Notes under the pieces: generated by a model
Seen by the model: only the letters and a program-made list of their open reading frames with translations
Told to the model about the DNA's origin: nothing
The model's database searches: none
Program-made: the position numbers and the translations under genes
Shown here: piece by piece, positions 1 to 5,667 of the stretch
Position numbering within the stretch: the stretch's first letter is position 1
Layout of the letters: the number at the start of each line of letters is the position of its first letter
Assembly: GCA_023544495.1 (NCBI GenBank)
Contig: JAMJFV010000092.1
Span: 1 to 7,604, forward strand
From: ANME-2 cluster archaeon
GTDB lineage: Archaea; Halobacteriota; Methanosarcinia; Methanosarcinales; Methanocomedenaceae
Direction of reading: 5' to 3'
DNA: 7,604 nt

Positions 1-83
1 ATCTGGCGGTTCTTTTCAAAGAATTCGGCGATACTTATGGCACGCTGTTTTTTTGCAAGCTCTTCTGCTATTGGTTGTACCAC
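1..83 (-). CDS. top6B: DNA topoisomerase VI subunit B, N-terminal 27 codons (runs off the left edge)
   Basis: Topo VI is the archaeal type IIB topoisomerase, and its B subunit is the GHKL ATPase that drives strand passage. Only the amino end is visible. It contains the stretch AEELAKKQRAISIAEFFEKN, the segment I recognise from the start of archaeal Top6B just ahead of the ATP-binding fold. The start chosen is GTG at 83-81, since no ATG lies between it and an in-frame upstream TGA. An AGAGG-like Shine-Dalgarno sits 6-7 bases ahead of the GTG. The gene follows the RAM protein on the same strand after a gap of about 115 bases, so the two could share a transcript. No promoter stands out in the gap, which holds only a short CCGT/ACGG hairpin (117-129). 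Identity rests on 27 residues but the match is characteristic. Confidence 0.82.
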   Translation of the reverse strand, partial: MVQPIAEELAKKQRAISIAEFFEKNRQ

Positions 84-198
84 TGATTTTCCTCTTCTTT
101 TTTTAGAAATTATTATCCGTTTTTTACGGCATGAACTATGTCACTTCTTAACTATTAGATTTTTGATACAATCTGCTACATCTGAAAACAGGAGGTGC

Positions 199-429
199 TC
201 AGAGTTCTGCGCCTACTACCGTCTGGGTGGCGGTGACGTTCTCACTCTCACGTATCGTATCGACCAGATTGTTCAGGGTACTCAGGCCTTCCACTTCACT
301 GATAACTACAAAATCAAATTCTCCAAACACATGATAGATATCCTTGATACCATCGATCTTCTGGAGTTCATTGTAAGCGGCCTTCTCCTGTCCAGGTACT
401 ACATTGACCATTATCACACCTATTACCAT
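199..429 (-). CDS. Stand-alone Lrp/AsnC ligand-binding (RAM) domain protein, 76 aa
   Basis: This is a single RAM (regulation of amino acid metabolism) domain with no helix-turn-helix. RAM domains form beta-alpha-beta-beta-alpha-beta dimers and higher oligomers that bind small effectors, usually amino acids. Visible family marks are the first strand MVIGVIMVNV, a PGQEKAAYNEL helix, the central G-E-F-D-F-V-V motif (about residues 36-42, equivalent to GxYDxxV), and a last strand near TATQTVVG. The length is typical of archaeal single-domain members, so it is not a truncated regulator. GGTGA lies 6 bases upstream of the ATG and supports the start. Known single-domain homologues are thought to sense ligands or to form mixed oligomers with full-length Lrp proteins. 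A full-length Lrp lies about 4.5 kb away (4943-5386), but nothing here shows that they partner. The effector cannot be read from sequence. Confidence 0.88.
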   Translation of the reverse strand: MVIGVIMVNVVPGQEKAAYNELQKIDGIKDIYHVFGEFDFVVISEVEGLSTLNNLVDTIRESENVTATQTVVGAEL

Positions 430-760
430 AAATTGTCACCATTCCGATTTGTGATGTTTCATGCTCGTACAGAACATAACGCTAAATGCTCAAGGTCATC
501 CGGGCAATAGCGAGGATTTACCTGTGCTTTTGTTGGTCCTTCTATTGGTTTTAATAAGCATTAAAGGTATGGATGAACCAGTTTCATGCACGCAAGCAGG
601 GGCATATCAGATCAATATTGGAGTAAAATAAATGATAAAAACCCGGAACAGTATGCAAAAAATAAATGTATAGCCGGAACCACATCCCGCGCGTCCCCTC
701 AAAAACGCATTGTAGAATGTGGTCCCGTTCCTCTGGAGGATGTATTTCATCGTTATGTAA
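430..760. other. Intergenic region between the cytochrome and RAM genes, no convincing gene
   Basis: About 330 bases lie between the cytochrome stop and the RAM protein start. Open frames on the plus strand here have no Shine-Dalgarno, no recognisable domain, and run on antisense into the cytochrome. The cytochrome-side part holds a strong stem-loop (675-727) and an A-run at 656-661, which is a U-run in the leftward transcript. The RAM promoter should be in the other half, but I see no clear TATA box there. Confidence 0.55.
656..727 (-). terminator. Stem-loop plus U-run downstream of the cytochrome gene
   Basis: Read on the minus strand, 727-717 pairs with 685-675 as an 11-bp stem. The only non-Watson-Crick pair is a G.U wobble, which would be an A.C mismatch if the plus strand were transcribed. 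The structure therefore fits RNA from the leftward cytochrome operon. Inside the loop a further 4-bp GCGT/ACGC stem can form (708-705 with 694-691). A six-U run follows at 661-656. The stem begins about 34 bases after the cytochrome stop. It may be a transcription terminator or a 3'-UTR stabilising structure. Archaea often terminate at U-runs alone, so the stem's role is uncertain. Confidence 0.45.
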
Positions 761-2104
761 TTACTGCTCTTTGAAGCGTTTCCTGAGCAACACCGTTACC
801 AATATCAACGATAGAAACGCAGGTATCAGGCTGAATCCAGGCAATTTTTTATCTGGTGTGCCATCGATAATGTTCTGTGCTTTGAAATCTGCTTTATCCA
901 GCAATTCCATGGCATACTTTGGATTATGGGAACCATTACTGGCATCAGCCCGTACGATTTCAAGATCAAATCTAGCCTCATCATATACATGTTTATACAC
1001 TGGTGCCCGGCTGTCGGTCATGTTCTCAGTAATTCTTTGAGCCTGTTCGACCTTGAGCTCAACCTCATTGAACCGTGTAAAGATCTCAGCTTCTTTTTTT
1101 GTATCATATTCATGTGCATCTTCAGCTGTCGCAAAACCTTCATGGCAGACAAGACACACACTGTAATTGATGTTGAACGTATGGCCGGTTATGGTATGTT
1201 CTTCCTGGCCGGTTTCATTGTATACTCTGGTATATCTGTGGCAGTCAGCACAGGCCGCATTTGGCTGGTAGATGTAAGTATCTGCATCCACACCGCCGTC
1301 ACTGAGCCTCATCTCTGACTGTGCATGATGAGGTGTATCGCCCGGGACCGATTCTCCCATTGTATGGCATGATTCGCACAGGTCTTTCTTCGACTTTCTG
1401 AGAAGGTTCTTGTTCTCTGTATTATGCACGTCATGGCAGGCTACACAGGTGAGAGGTGTTGTCACGGTATCAAGAGTTGGCTTTTTATGTTCCTCTGCAG
1501 TGATGTATTCTGATGAATGGCATTGCAGACATTCATCTTTGGCATGATCGCTTTCCTTCAGATCGACCAGGGACTGTGCATGGTCAGATTCATTCCATTC
1601 TTCGTAGGTAGGGTGATGTTTATCCTGGTGACATCTGCCGCACAGCTCGGAACTGAAATTCTTGACCATGCTTTTCTGGTTTAAGTTCAGATCTGCAAGC
1701 TTCCTATCGATCTCAGCCTGAGACATATTATTACTTAAGTAGAGGGTTTCTAGTATATTCCGGGTAATAGTGTTTGAGATATCGCCGGACCCGTGGCAGA
1801 CCTCACAGGTCACGTCCTTGAATTCATAGGTCTTGGTGTCATTGTTGTACCCTGTAGTATGGCAGGGAAGACAATCGTCGTTATCTTCCTGTTCCTTTTC
1901 GACAAGAATATCAAATGCTCTTGAGTGGTTTGTTTCCAGCCAGCCACTGTACTTTTCCAGGTGACAGTACTTGCACCCTTCAGGACCAATATAATTACCG
2001 CCATCATTCCCTGAACCGAAAGCGTAGACCGGAGTCGCGATCATAAGGAATGGCATTAAGGAGAGTATGATGAGAGATAGCGGTACATAATTCCTGTTTT
2101 TCAT
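761..2104 (-). CDS. Exported nonaheme c-type cytochrome with PGF-CTERM-like membrane tail
   Basis: This is a 447-residue secreted multiheme cytochrome c. It has a signal peptide (hydrophobic residues about 8-24, likely cleavage after VYA at 28) and nine CxxCH heme-binding motifs at residues 44, 78, 100, 155, 192, 220, 243, 285 and 317. The first part, around GPEGCKYCHLEKYSGWLETNH, resembles the cytochrome c554 family. Residues about 325-415 are a cysteine-free, charged, helical linker. The C-terminus has LPGF (421-424), a hydrophobic helix (425-440) and a basic RKRFK tail, which is the layout of archaeosortase-processed PGF-CTERM proteins. It should sit outside the cell membrane, lipid- or helix-anchored, and carry electrons. 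An ATG at 2131 overlaps the preceding stop but lacks a Shine-Dalgarno and spoils the signal peptide. The ATG at 2104 has GAGGT 7 bases upstream and was chosen. It lies 26 bases behind the seven-helix protein gene, so an operon is likely. Electron donor and acceptor are unknown. Confidence 0.9.
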   Translation of the reverse strand: MKNRNYVPLSLIILSLMPFLMIATPVYAFGSGNDGGNYIGPEGCKYCHLEKYSGWLETNHSRAFDILVEKEQEDNDDCLPCHTTGYNNDTKTYEFKDVTCEVCHGSGDISNTITRNILETLYLSNNMSQAEIDRKLADLNLNQKSMVKNFSSELCGRCHQDKHHPTYEEWNESDHAQSLVDLKESDHAKDECLQCHSSEYITAEEHKKPTLDTVTTPLTCVACHDVHNTENKNLLRKSKKDLCESCHTMGESVPGDTPHHAQSEMRLSDGGVDADTYIYQPNAACADCHRYTRVYNETGQEEHTITGHTFNINYSVCLVCHEGFATAEDAHEYDTKKEAEIFTRFNEVELKVEQAQRITENMTDSRAPVYKHVYDEARFDLEIVRADASNGSHNPKYAMELLDKADFKAQNIIDGTPDKKLPGFSLIPAFLSLILVTVLLRKRFKEQ

Positions 2105-2130
2105 AGTGTTTACCTCGTGAAATACTGCCA

Positions 2131-2880
2131 TTACAATGAACGGATGAGTCCTTCAGTAACAATACCGAACATCAATATCGAGGTTGCTGTAGCCGAGTGC
2201 ATAATATCGGCCAGTGCATGACCGACGACATACATACTTGCATTGTCCATCAGGTTCACATCTCCCATTCTGGCGATAAACAATGACAATGTCAACAAGG
2301 TTATGGCTATGGAAGTAAACGAAATATTCAACACTACCGTGGAGTGGACCTCAAACGATGGTTTTGCCTTTAACAGCACAAGTAATGCAAGAATAATAGT
2401 GGGTATCGCGGTCAAGACCAGGAACGGCCCTTCAATATCAGGGTCCCACCTCTGGTCTGCCTGGGTTGCCAGTACCATTGGGACCAACAATGTACCTAAG
2501 AGGATCAAGCTCAGTTTTAGATTGCCCAGGGGTTTTGCATCTTTCGTGGTAAATTCCTTCAGTCCCGAATAGAAGAGAAATAGTGCAACCGGTCCACCTA
2601 TCATGTGAAGATAATGCAGACTTTCGTGGGGAAATGGACTGATACCGCTCAGGAGATGTTCACCTAGGTCTCCAAGACCGATGAAACCGACAGCCATCAT
2701 ACCTGCCATAACGGTTGGCCAGACAACAGTACTTCCCCTGAAGTTCTTATAAACAATCAATATACTGACAATACTTGCAAAGACTAAAAAAAGTCCTGCA
2801 AAATTGTGGACCAGCTGTTCCAACATGTTATGATGACCCTGCACCTGATCTATGAGAAGGTTCCCTTCGAAATATACCAT
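2131..2880 (-). CDS. Histidine-rich seven-helix membrane protein of unknown function
   Basis: This 249-residue integral membrane protein has about seven hydrophobic segments (roughly 23-44, 51-70, 88-108, 122-140, 152-171, 179-203 and 215-240). I do not recognise the family. Histidines cluster at or near membrane edges: H16, H17 and H25 before or at helix 1; H75, H85, H89 and H92 around the helix 2-3 loop, which includes a HESLHYLHMIGG motif; H179 at helix 6; and H221 and H228 in helix 7. That spacing could bind heme b or a metal, but no textbook cytochrome b motif is present. A GTG at 2889 extends the frame by three codons but lies inside the GGTGG Shine-Dalgarno that serves the ATG at 2880, so 2880 is the start. 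It is followed after 26 bases by the nonaheme cytochrome. I infer, without proof, that it is a membrane partner that passes electrons (perhaps from methanophenazine) to the cytochrome. Confidence 0.8.
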   Translation of the reverse strand: MVYFEGNLLIDQVQGHHNMLEQLVHNFAGLFLVFASIVSILIVYKNFRGSTVVWPTVMAGMMAVGFIGLGDLGEHLLSGISPFPHESLHYLHMIGGPVALFLFYSGLKEFTTKDAKPLGNLKLSLILLGTLLVPMVLATQADQRWDPDIEGPFLVLTAIPTIILALLVLLKAKPSFEVHSTVVLNISFTSIAITLLTLSLFIARMGDVNLMDNASMYVVGHALADIMHSATATSILMFGIVTEGLIRSL

Positions 2881-2973
2881 ATTTACCACCTTTTTTTATT
2901 AAACTTTATTAACCTCTGTTATTATTACGATTATTATAATAATGATGAGTGATTGTTTGAATCTGTATACATC

Positions 2974-2983
2974 ATATATAAAT
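2974..2983 (-). promoter_or_regulatory. TATA box for the membrane protein-cytochrome operon
   Basis: The minus strand reads ATTTATATAT here, close to the archaeal TATA consensus TTTAWATA. Initiation about 25 bases downstream would fall near 2950 and give a leader of roughly 70 bases before the ATG at 2880. The palindrome at 2930-2943 would lie just after the start site, a position used by archaeal repressors. Confidence 0.5.
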
Positions 2984-3134
2984 ATGTCGGCATTGTCCCG
3001 AAAAGATTTCACATTCGGTATGAACTGAAATATTTATCCAAAATAAAATGTGTTGAAGAGGATAATATTATATAATAAATATAATTATTTTTTTAAGATG
3101 AATGAAATCTTCCCGGAACTGAAAATTTCATATC

Positions 3135-3141
3135 AAAAAAA
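3135..3141 (-). terminator. U-run terminator after hisB
   Basis: Seven consecutive A on the plus strand give a U7 run in the leftward transcript, nine bases past the hisB stop. Archaeal RNA polymerase terminates at such oligo-U tracts without needing a hairpin, and none is obvious here. Confidence 0.4.
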
Positions 3142-3149
3142 GATTATAA

Positions 3150-3725
3150 TTATAACACACCTTTTGTACTGGGCACCCTGTCCCCGTCCACAACAGCAGC
3201 CCTCCGCAGTGCTACCGCAAATGCCTTGAACAGCGCTTCAATCTTATGGTGGTCGTTCTCACCCTGCACCTTCATATGTACATTGATACCCGCATTGCTG
3301 ATAAGCGAATCAAAAAAATGCCTGGTCATCTGGGTCCCGAAATCTCCAATCCTGGGATTCATGAACCTGGCATCGAAGGTCAGGTAACTCCTGCCCCCCA
3401 GATCAAGCGCCACTTCGGCCAGTGCCTCATCCATTGGTATCCTGGCCTCGCCGAATCTGGCAATTCCCTTCTTATCACCCAGTGCTCTGTTCAGTGCCAT
3501 ACCCAGCACAATACCCACGTCCTCAATGGTGTGGTGTTCATCGACGTGGATATCACCCTGAGCCTGTATTGTGAGGTCAAGTCCACCGTGACGAGCCAGG
3601 GAAGTTAACATGTGATCAAAAAAAGCCACACCAGTATCTATATCTGCCAAACCACTACCATCCAGGTTGAGCTTTAATTCAATGGACGTTTCTCTGGTCT
3701 TACGTTTCTGTTTTGCAGTTCTCAT
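3150..3725 (-). CDS. hisB: Imidazoleglycerol-phosphate dehydratase
   Basis: This enzyme of the histidine pathway dehydrates imidazole glycerol phosphate to imidazole acetol phosphate in the cytoplasm. At 191 residues it is the normal length of the monofunctional archaeal and bacterial enzyme, without the phosphatase domain found in enteric HisB. The duplicated half-domains each show their metal site: FFDHML (35-40) with H46, DEHHTIED (62-69), TRHFFDSL (134-141) and DHHKIEALFKA (158-168). These histidines and glutamates bind the two manganese ions. The C-terminal PSTKG is also typical. The start MRTAKQKRKT matches the usual family start; an AGGA lies almost against the ATG and a GGGAAG further up, so the ribosome site is only fair. 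It is 84 bases downstream of hisA on the same strand and may be cotranscribed, though a TATA-like site in the gap suggests its own promoter too. Confidence 0.97.
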   Translation of the reverse strand: MRTAKQKRKTRETSIELKLNLDGSGLADIDTGVAFFDHMLTSLARHGGLDLTIQAQGDIHVDEHHTIEDVGIVLGMALNRALGDKKGIARFGEARIPMDEALAEVALDLGGRSYLTFDARFMNPRIGDFGTQMTRHFFDSLISNAGINVHMKVQGENDHHKIEALFKAFAVALRRAAVVDGDRVPSTKGVL

Positions 3726-3759
3726 ATCCTGACTTCCCGTTGATTATATTGGTTGAATA

Positions 3760-3770
3760 GAATATATAGG
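3760..3770 (-). promoter_or_regulatory. Possible TATA box for hisB
   Basis: The minus strand reads CCTATATATTC in the 84-base gap between hisA and hisB. Initiation about 25 bases on would leave a leader of only about 10-15 bases before the hisB ATG, which is acceptable in archaea. A second weaker AT-rich site, TTTATAC, lies near 3790-3797. Confidence 0.35.
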
Positions 3771-3809
3771 ATTGACATATCACTGATGCAGTATAAACTG
3801 GTAGGTTTG

Positions 3810-4535
3810 CTACTCGTTAGCAGCCTTAATAGCTTCGGACAGGCTCAGACGTCCCGTATACAATGCACTGCCCACAACAACCGCCACCGCGCCCGTATCC
3901 CTTATTATCCTCACATCATCGACTGTGGTAATGCCGCCTGATGCTACTACCGGTATGTTCACTGCTTCGACCAGGTTACGTGTGGGAACGGGATCAACGC
4001 CTTTGAGCAGCCCTTCACTATCGATATTGGTGAACAGGATACTGCCAGCTCCCATATCTTCAAGCCGGCGGCCCAGTTCAGGAGGGGTAAAATCAGATAT
4101 CCTGGCCCAGCCGTGTGTGGTCACTTTGCCGTTCTTTGCATCGAGGGAAACCATGATATGCTCTTTTCCGTGTTTATCAGACATCTCCTGCACAAAACCT
4201 GGATCGTTCACGGCAGCTGTACCGATAATCACCCTGTCCACACCCAGATCCAGCAGCGCCTCTACATCACCGGCGGTCCTGATGCCCCCACCCACCTCGA
4301 TGGTGATGTCGGTGGCGGCCACAATGTTTTCAATCGCAAGAGCATTTATCCTTTCGCCCTGGATGGCACCGTCAAGGTCGATAAGATGCAGCGTTTGTGC
4401 CCCTTCATCCACCCATCGAATGGCCTGGGCAGTAGGATCATTCAGCGAAACCATTTCAGTCCCGGGCACGCCCTGCACCAGTTGCACACATTTTCCACTT
4501 TTCAGGTCCACGGCAGGTATCACTTCAAAACTCAT
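3810..4535 (-). CDS. hisA: ProFAR isomerase (phosphoribosylformimino-AICAR-P isomerase)
   Basis: HisA converts ProFAR to PRFAR by an Amadori rearrangement, the step before HisH/HisF. The 241-residue protein is a (beta-alpha)8 barrel of normal length. The catalytic pair is visible: D10 in FEVIPAVDLKSG and D132 in VSLDAKNG. The two phosphate-binding loops are VGGGIR (81-86) and ASGGI (198-202), with VVVGSALYTG closing the barrel. The frame opens 26 codons further upstream, but those residues match nothing in the family. The ATG at 4535, giving MSFEVIPAVD, is the standard start. A Shine-Dalgarno is poor there (GG-rich tracts lie 10-20 bases up), so a short-leader or leaderless transcript is possible. 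hisB follows after 84 bases. No other his genes are visible here, so the pathway is at least partly scattered. Confidence 0.97.
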   Translation of the reverse strand: MSFEVIPAVDLKSGKCVQLVQGVPGTEMVSLNDPTAQAIRWVDEGAQTLHLIDLDGAIQGERINALAIENIVAATDITIEVGGGIRTAGDVEALLDLGVDRVIIGTAAVNDPGFVQEMSDKHGKEHIMVSLDAKNGKVTTHGWARISDFTPPELGRRLEDMGAGSILFTNIDSEGLLKGVDPVPTRNLVEAVNIPVVASGGITTVDDVRIIRDTGAVAVVVGSALYTGRLSLSEAIKAANE

Positions 4536-4637
4536 ACTGTTATATTCCAACCCCTGGCATGAATAATTTTCGAAAACGATTTGTGAGGATAGCACCATTA
4601 CACCATACATCAAGTGTTTTTGATACCCGATTAAACA

Positions 4638-4668
4638 CCAGCAGCTTTTTTTTCGTCCTCGCTGCTGG
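4638..4668. repeat. Perfect 8-bp inverted repeat upstream of hisA
   Basis: CCAGCAGC (4638-4645) and GCTGCTGG (4661-4668) flank a 15-base loop that begins with eight T. It lies about 100 bases upstream of the hisA start and is GC-rich against an AT-rich background. It could form a hairpin in RNA from either strand, or be a remnant of a terminator. Function unknown. Confidence 0.5.
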
Positions 4669-4675
4669 CCATGGT

Positions 4676-4879
4676 TTTTCGCTGATCTTTGAAAAGGGTT
4701 TCACAAATGAGACTACTGAGAAAGAGATTTTGTCAAAAGGCTTGACAAAATATGATGAAGTAACTTTCTATGATGATATGGGAATCGATAGTACCAGCAG
4801 ACGAGTATGTGAATATGGAGAACATAGGTTAAAAAAAGTAAAGACTATAGGAATATTGGTGAATTCATCGATAGAATGA
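4676..4879 (+). pseudogene. Possible coding remnant or small unrecognised gene, about 67 codons
   Basis: An open stretch ends at TGA 4879. The frame can be extended back to an ATG at 4559, but the first 40 residues look like noise over the hisA leader, and no Shine-Dalgarno precedes that ATG. From about 4676 the translation looks protein-like: charged, with LTKYDEVTFYDDMGIDS, then RRVCEYGEHRLKKVKTIGIL, as if an alpha/beta segment ending in a strand. No family is recognised. It could be the surviving 3' part of a gene whose 5' part is lost, or chance. It points away from both flanking genes and contains the inverted repeat at 4727-4751. Confidence 0.25.
4727..4751. repeat. Perfect 10-bp inverted repeat with 5-base spacer
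   Basis: ATTTTGTCAA (4727-4736) and TTGACAAAAT (4742-4751) are exact reverse complements around AAGGC. The size and symmetry are those of a binding site for a dimeric regulator, or of a short hairpin. It lies between the hisA start and the Lrp gene, about 190 bases upstream of hisA. No target promoter is evident right beside it. Confidence 0.55.
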
Positions 4880-4918
4880 TATGATCATCTATAATATCGA
4901 TAAATGTATCAGAAATTG

Positions 4919-4926
4919 AAAAAAAA
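4919..4926 (-). terminator. U-run terminator after the Lrp regulator gene
   Basis: Eight A on the plus strand give U8 in the leftward transcript, 17 bases beyond the regulator's stop. The tract lies within a weak 6-bp inverted repeat (AGAAAT 4911-4916 with ATTTCT 4931-4936). Confidence 0.45.
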
Positions 4927-4942
4927 GACGATTTCTACAAGC

Positions 4943-5386
4943 CTAAATATTATATTCCGTATCTTTAATCTTTTTTGTCACAATCTCCACAGAATAATTC
5001 TGTATGGGAAAATGAAGTAAAAGTTTATTGTTAATAAAATTCGACAAATCCCCCTCATCATCGAATAATCCAATAGCCTTTATTGAATATTGTCCAGTTG
5101 TCTGGTATATCTTAATAAATTCATCAATCTCAATCAAATTTATTAAACTACTTTTCATCTTTTTCGGCTGCATTTCCAGATTAAAAAAAGCAAGTGTTTT
5201 CTTTCCAAATTTAGTAGGGTTTAAAAGAATTGTATAATTTTTGATATATCCTTCGTTTTCCAATTTTTCAAGTCGGTACCTGACACCATTTTCACTTAGA
5301 TTAACCTGATTCGCGATCTCTGATATAGGAGTTCTGGCTCCATTTTGAAGAATTTCAAGAATTTTTTCATCCTTTTTACTGACCAT
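4943..5386 (-). CDS. Lrp/AsnC-family transcriptional regulator
   Basis: This full-length 147-residue Lrp/AsnC protein has an N-terminal winged helix-turn-helix (about residues 5-50, with SEIANQVNLSENGVRYRLEKL holding the turn and recognition helix) and a C-terminal RAM ligand-binding domain (about 62-140). The RAM signature appears as TTGQYSIKAIGLFDDEGDL, with S where many members have D. The DNA-binding half is the better conserved part. It binds DNA as dimers or octamers and usually responds to an amino acid; the effector and targets cannot be told here. There is no Shine-Dalgarno before the ATG at 5386. A TATA box 22 bases ahead suggests a leaderless transcript. It is divergent from the FKBP fragment and FKBP gene, sharing 5387-5550 as an intergenic region, so autoregulation or control of the duplicated FKBP promoter is a reasonable guess. 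Confidence 0.93.
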   Translation of the reverse strand: MVSKKDEKILEILQNGARTPISEIANQVNLSENGVRYRLEKLENEGYIKNYTILLNPTKFGKKTLAFFNLEMQPKKMKSSLINLIEIDEFIKIYQTTGQYSIKAIGLFDDEGDLSNFINNKLLLHFPIQNYSVEIVTKKIKDTEYNI

Positions 5387-5408
5387 CGATTCTAATTACA
5401 AATCTCTC

Positions 5409-5418
5409 TATACATAAA
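5409..5418 (-). promoter_or_regulatory. TATA box for the Lrp regulator gene
   Basis: The minus strand reads TTTATGTATA, ending 22 bases before the ATG. Archaeal initiation about 22-26 bases downstream would fall at or beside the start codon, consistent with the lack of a ribosome-binding site. A second candidate, TTTTATACC, lies at 5434-5442. Confidence 0.45.
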
Positions 5419-5452
5419 TTATTCCGATTTTTGGTATAAAATCTTCTTTTTT

Positions 5453-5508
5453 TGCAGATATTCCCTTTAATTTTCTATTTATCAAATTAATTGCATATAA
5501 GGTTGAAA
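5453..5508 (+). repeat. Duplicated FKBP promoter block, copy A
   Basis: This stretch matches 5761-5818 with small indels. The best part, 5483-5507, has 24 of 25 bases identical to 5794-5818. It contains a TATA element GCATATAAGG (5493-5502). The TATA-to-ATG distance is 57 bases here and 56 in copy B, although the leaders in between have diverged. This copy drives the truncated FKBP at 5551. Confidence 0.75.
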
Positions 5509-5550
5509 TTATATTTGCCCCATTCATAGACGATAGAGGTGAATTGAAAT

Positions 5551-5667
5551 ATGGTAAACGTTGAAATGGGAGATGTTGTAAAGATTCATTATGAAGTTGA
5601 ATTCGAAGATGAAACGAGGATTTGTTCAGATTTGATGTCTTTATACTTCTTGTTGAAGAATGAATAA
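5551..5667 (+). pseudogene. Truncated FKBP-type prolyl isomerase fragment, 38 codons
   Basis: The first 22 or so codons (MVNVEMGDVVKIHYEVEFED, then ET) align with the start of the intact FKBP at 5861 (MVKVENDDTVKIHYELKLKD, then GT), with about half the residues identical including VKIHYE. After that the similarity fades and the frame stops at TAA 5667. The PPIase core and IF insert domain are absent, so it cannot be an active isomerase. A full Shine-Dalgarno, GAGGTGA (5536-5542), sits 8 bases ahead of the ATG, and a promoter copy lies upstream, so it could still be transcribed and translated into a short peptide. The simplest reading is an old tandem duplication followed by loss of the 3' part. 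No further FKBP-like coding is seen in 5668-5760. Confidence 0.72.

Larger units (their letters stand above)
2881..3149. promoter_or_regulatory. AT-rich intergenic region: hisB 3' end and cytochrome-operon promoter
   Basis: This gene-free stretch of about 270 bases lies between hisB and the seven-helix protein gene, both leftward. It is strongly AT-rich. It holds a U-run terminator candidate just after hisB (3135-3141), a good TATA box (2974-2983), a 14-bp perfect AT palindrome (2930-2943) and a 10-bp one (3067-3076). No open frame in it looks coding. Confidence 0.6.

Noticed and set aside
37..510. 157-codon open frame on the plus strand over the RAM gene
   Set aside because: It is antisense to the RAM protein and the top6B start, both with clear family motifs and ribosome sites. 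Its translation has no recognisable domain.
926..1318. 130-codon plus-strand frame inside the cytochrome gene
   Set aside because: It lies opposite several CxxCH codons of the cytochrome and has no ribosome site. Antisense shadow.
2105..2131. Upstream ATG start for the cytochrome, overlapping the preceding stop as TAATG
   Set aside because: TAATG overlaps suggest translational coupling, but there is no Shine-Dalgarno and nine extra residues would precede the signal peptide. The ATG at 2104 has GAGGT at good spacing.
3925..4566. 213-codon plus-strand frame over hisA
   Set aside because: It is rich in S, P and T, as expected from the antisense of a coding frame. hisA is certain on the other strand.
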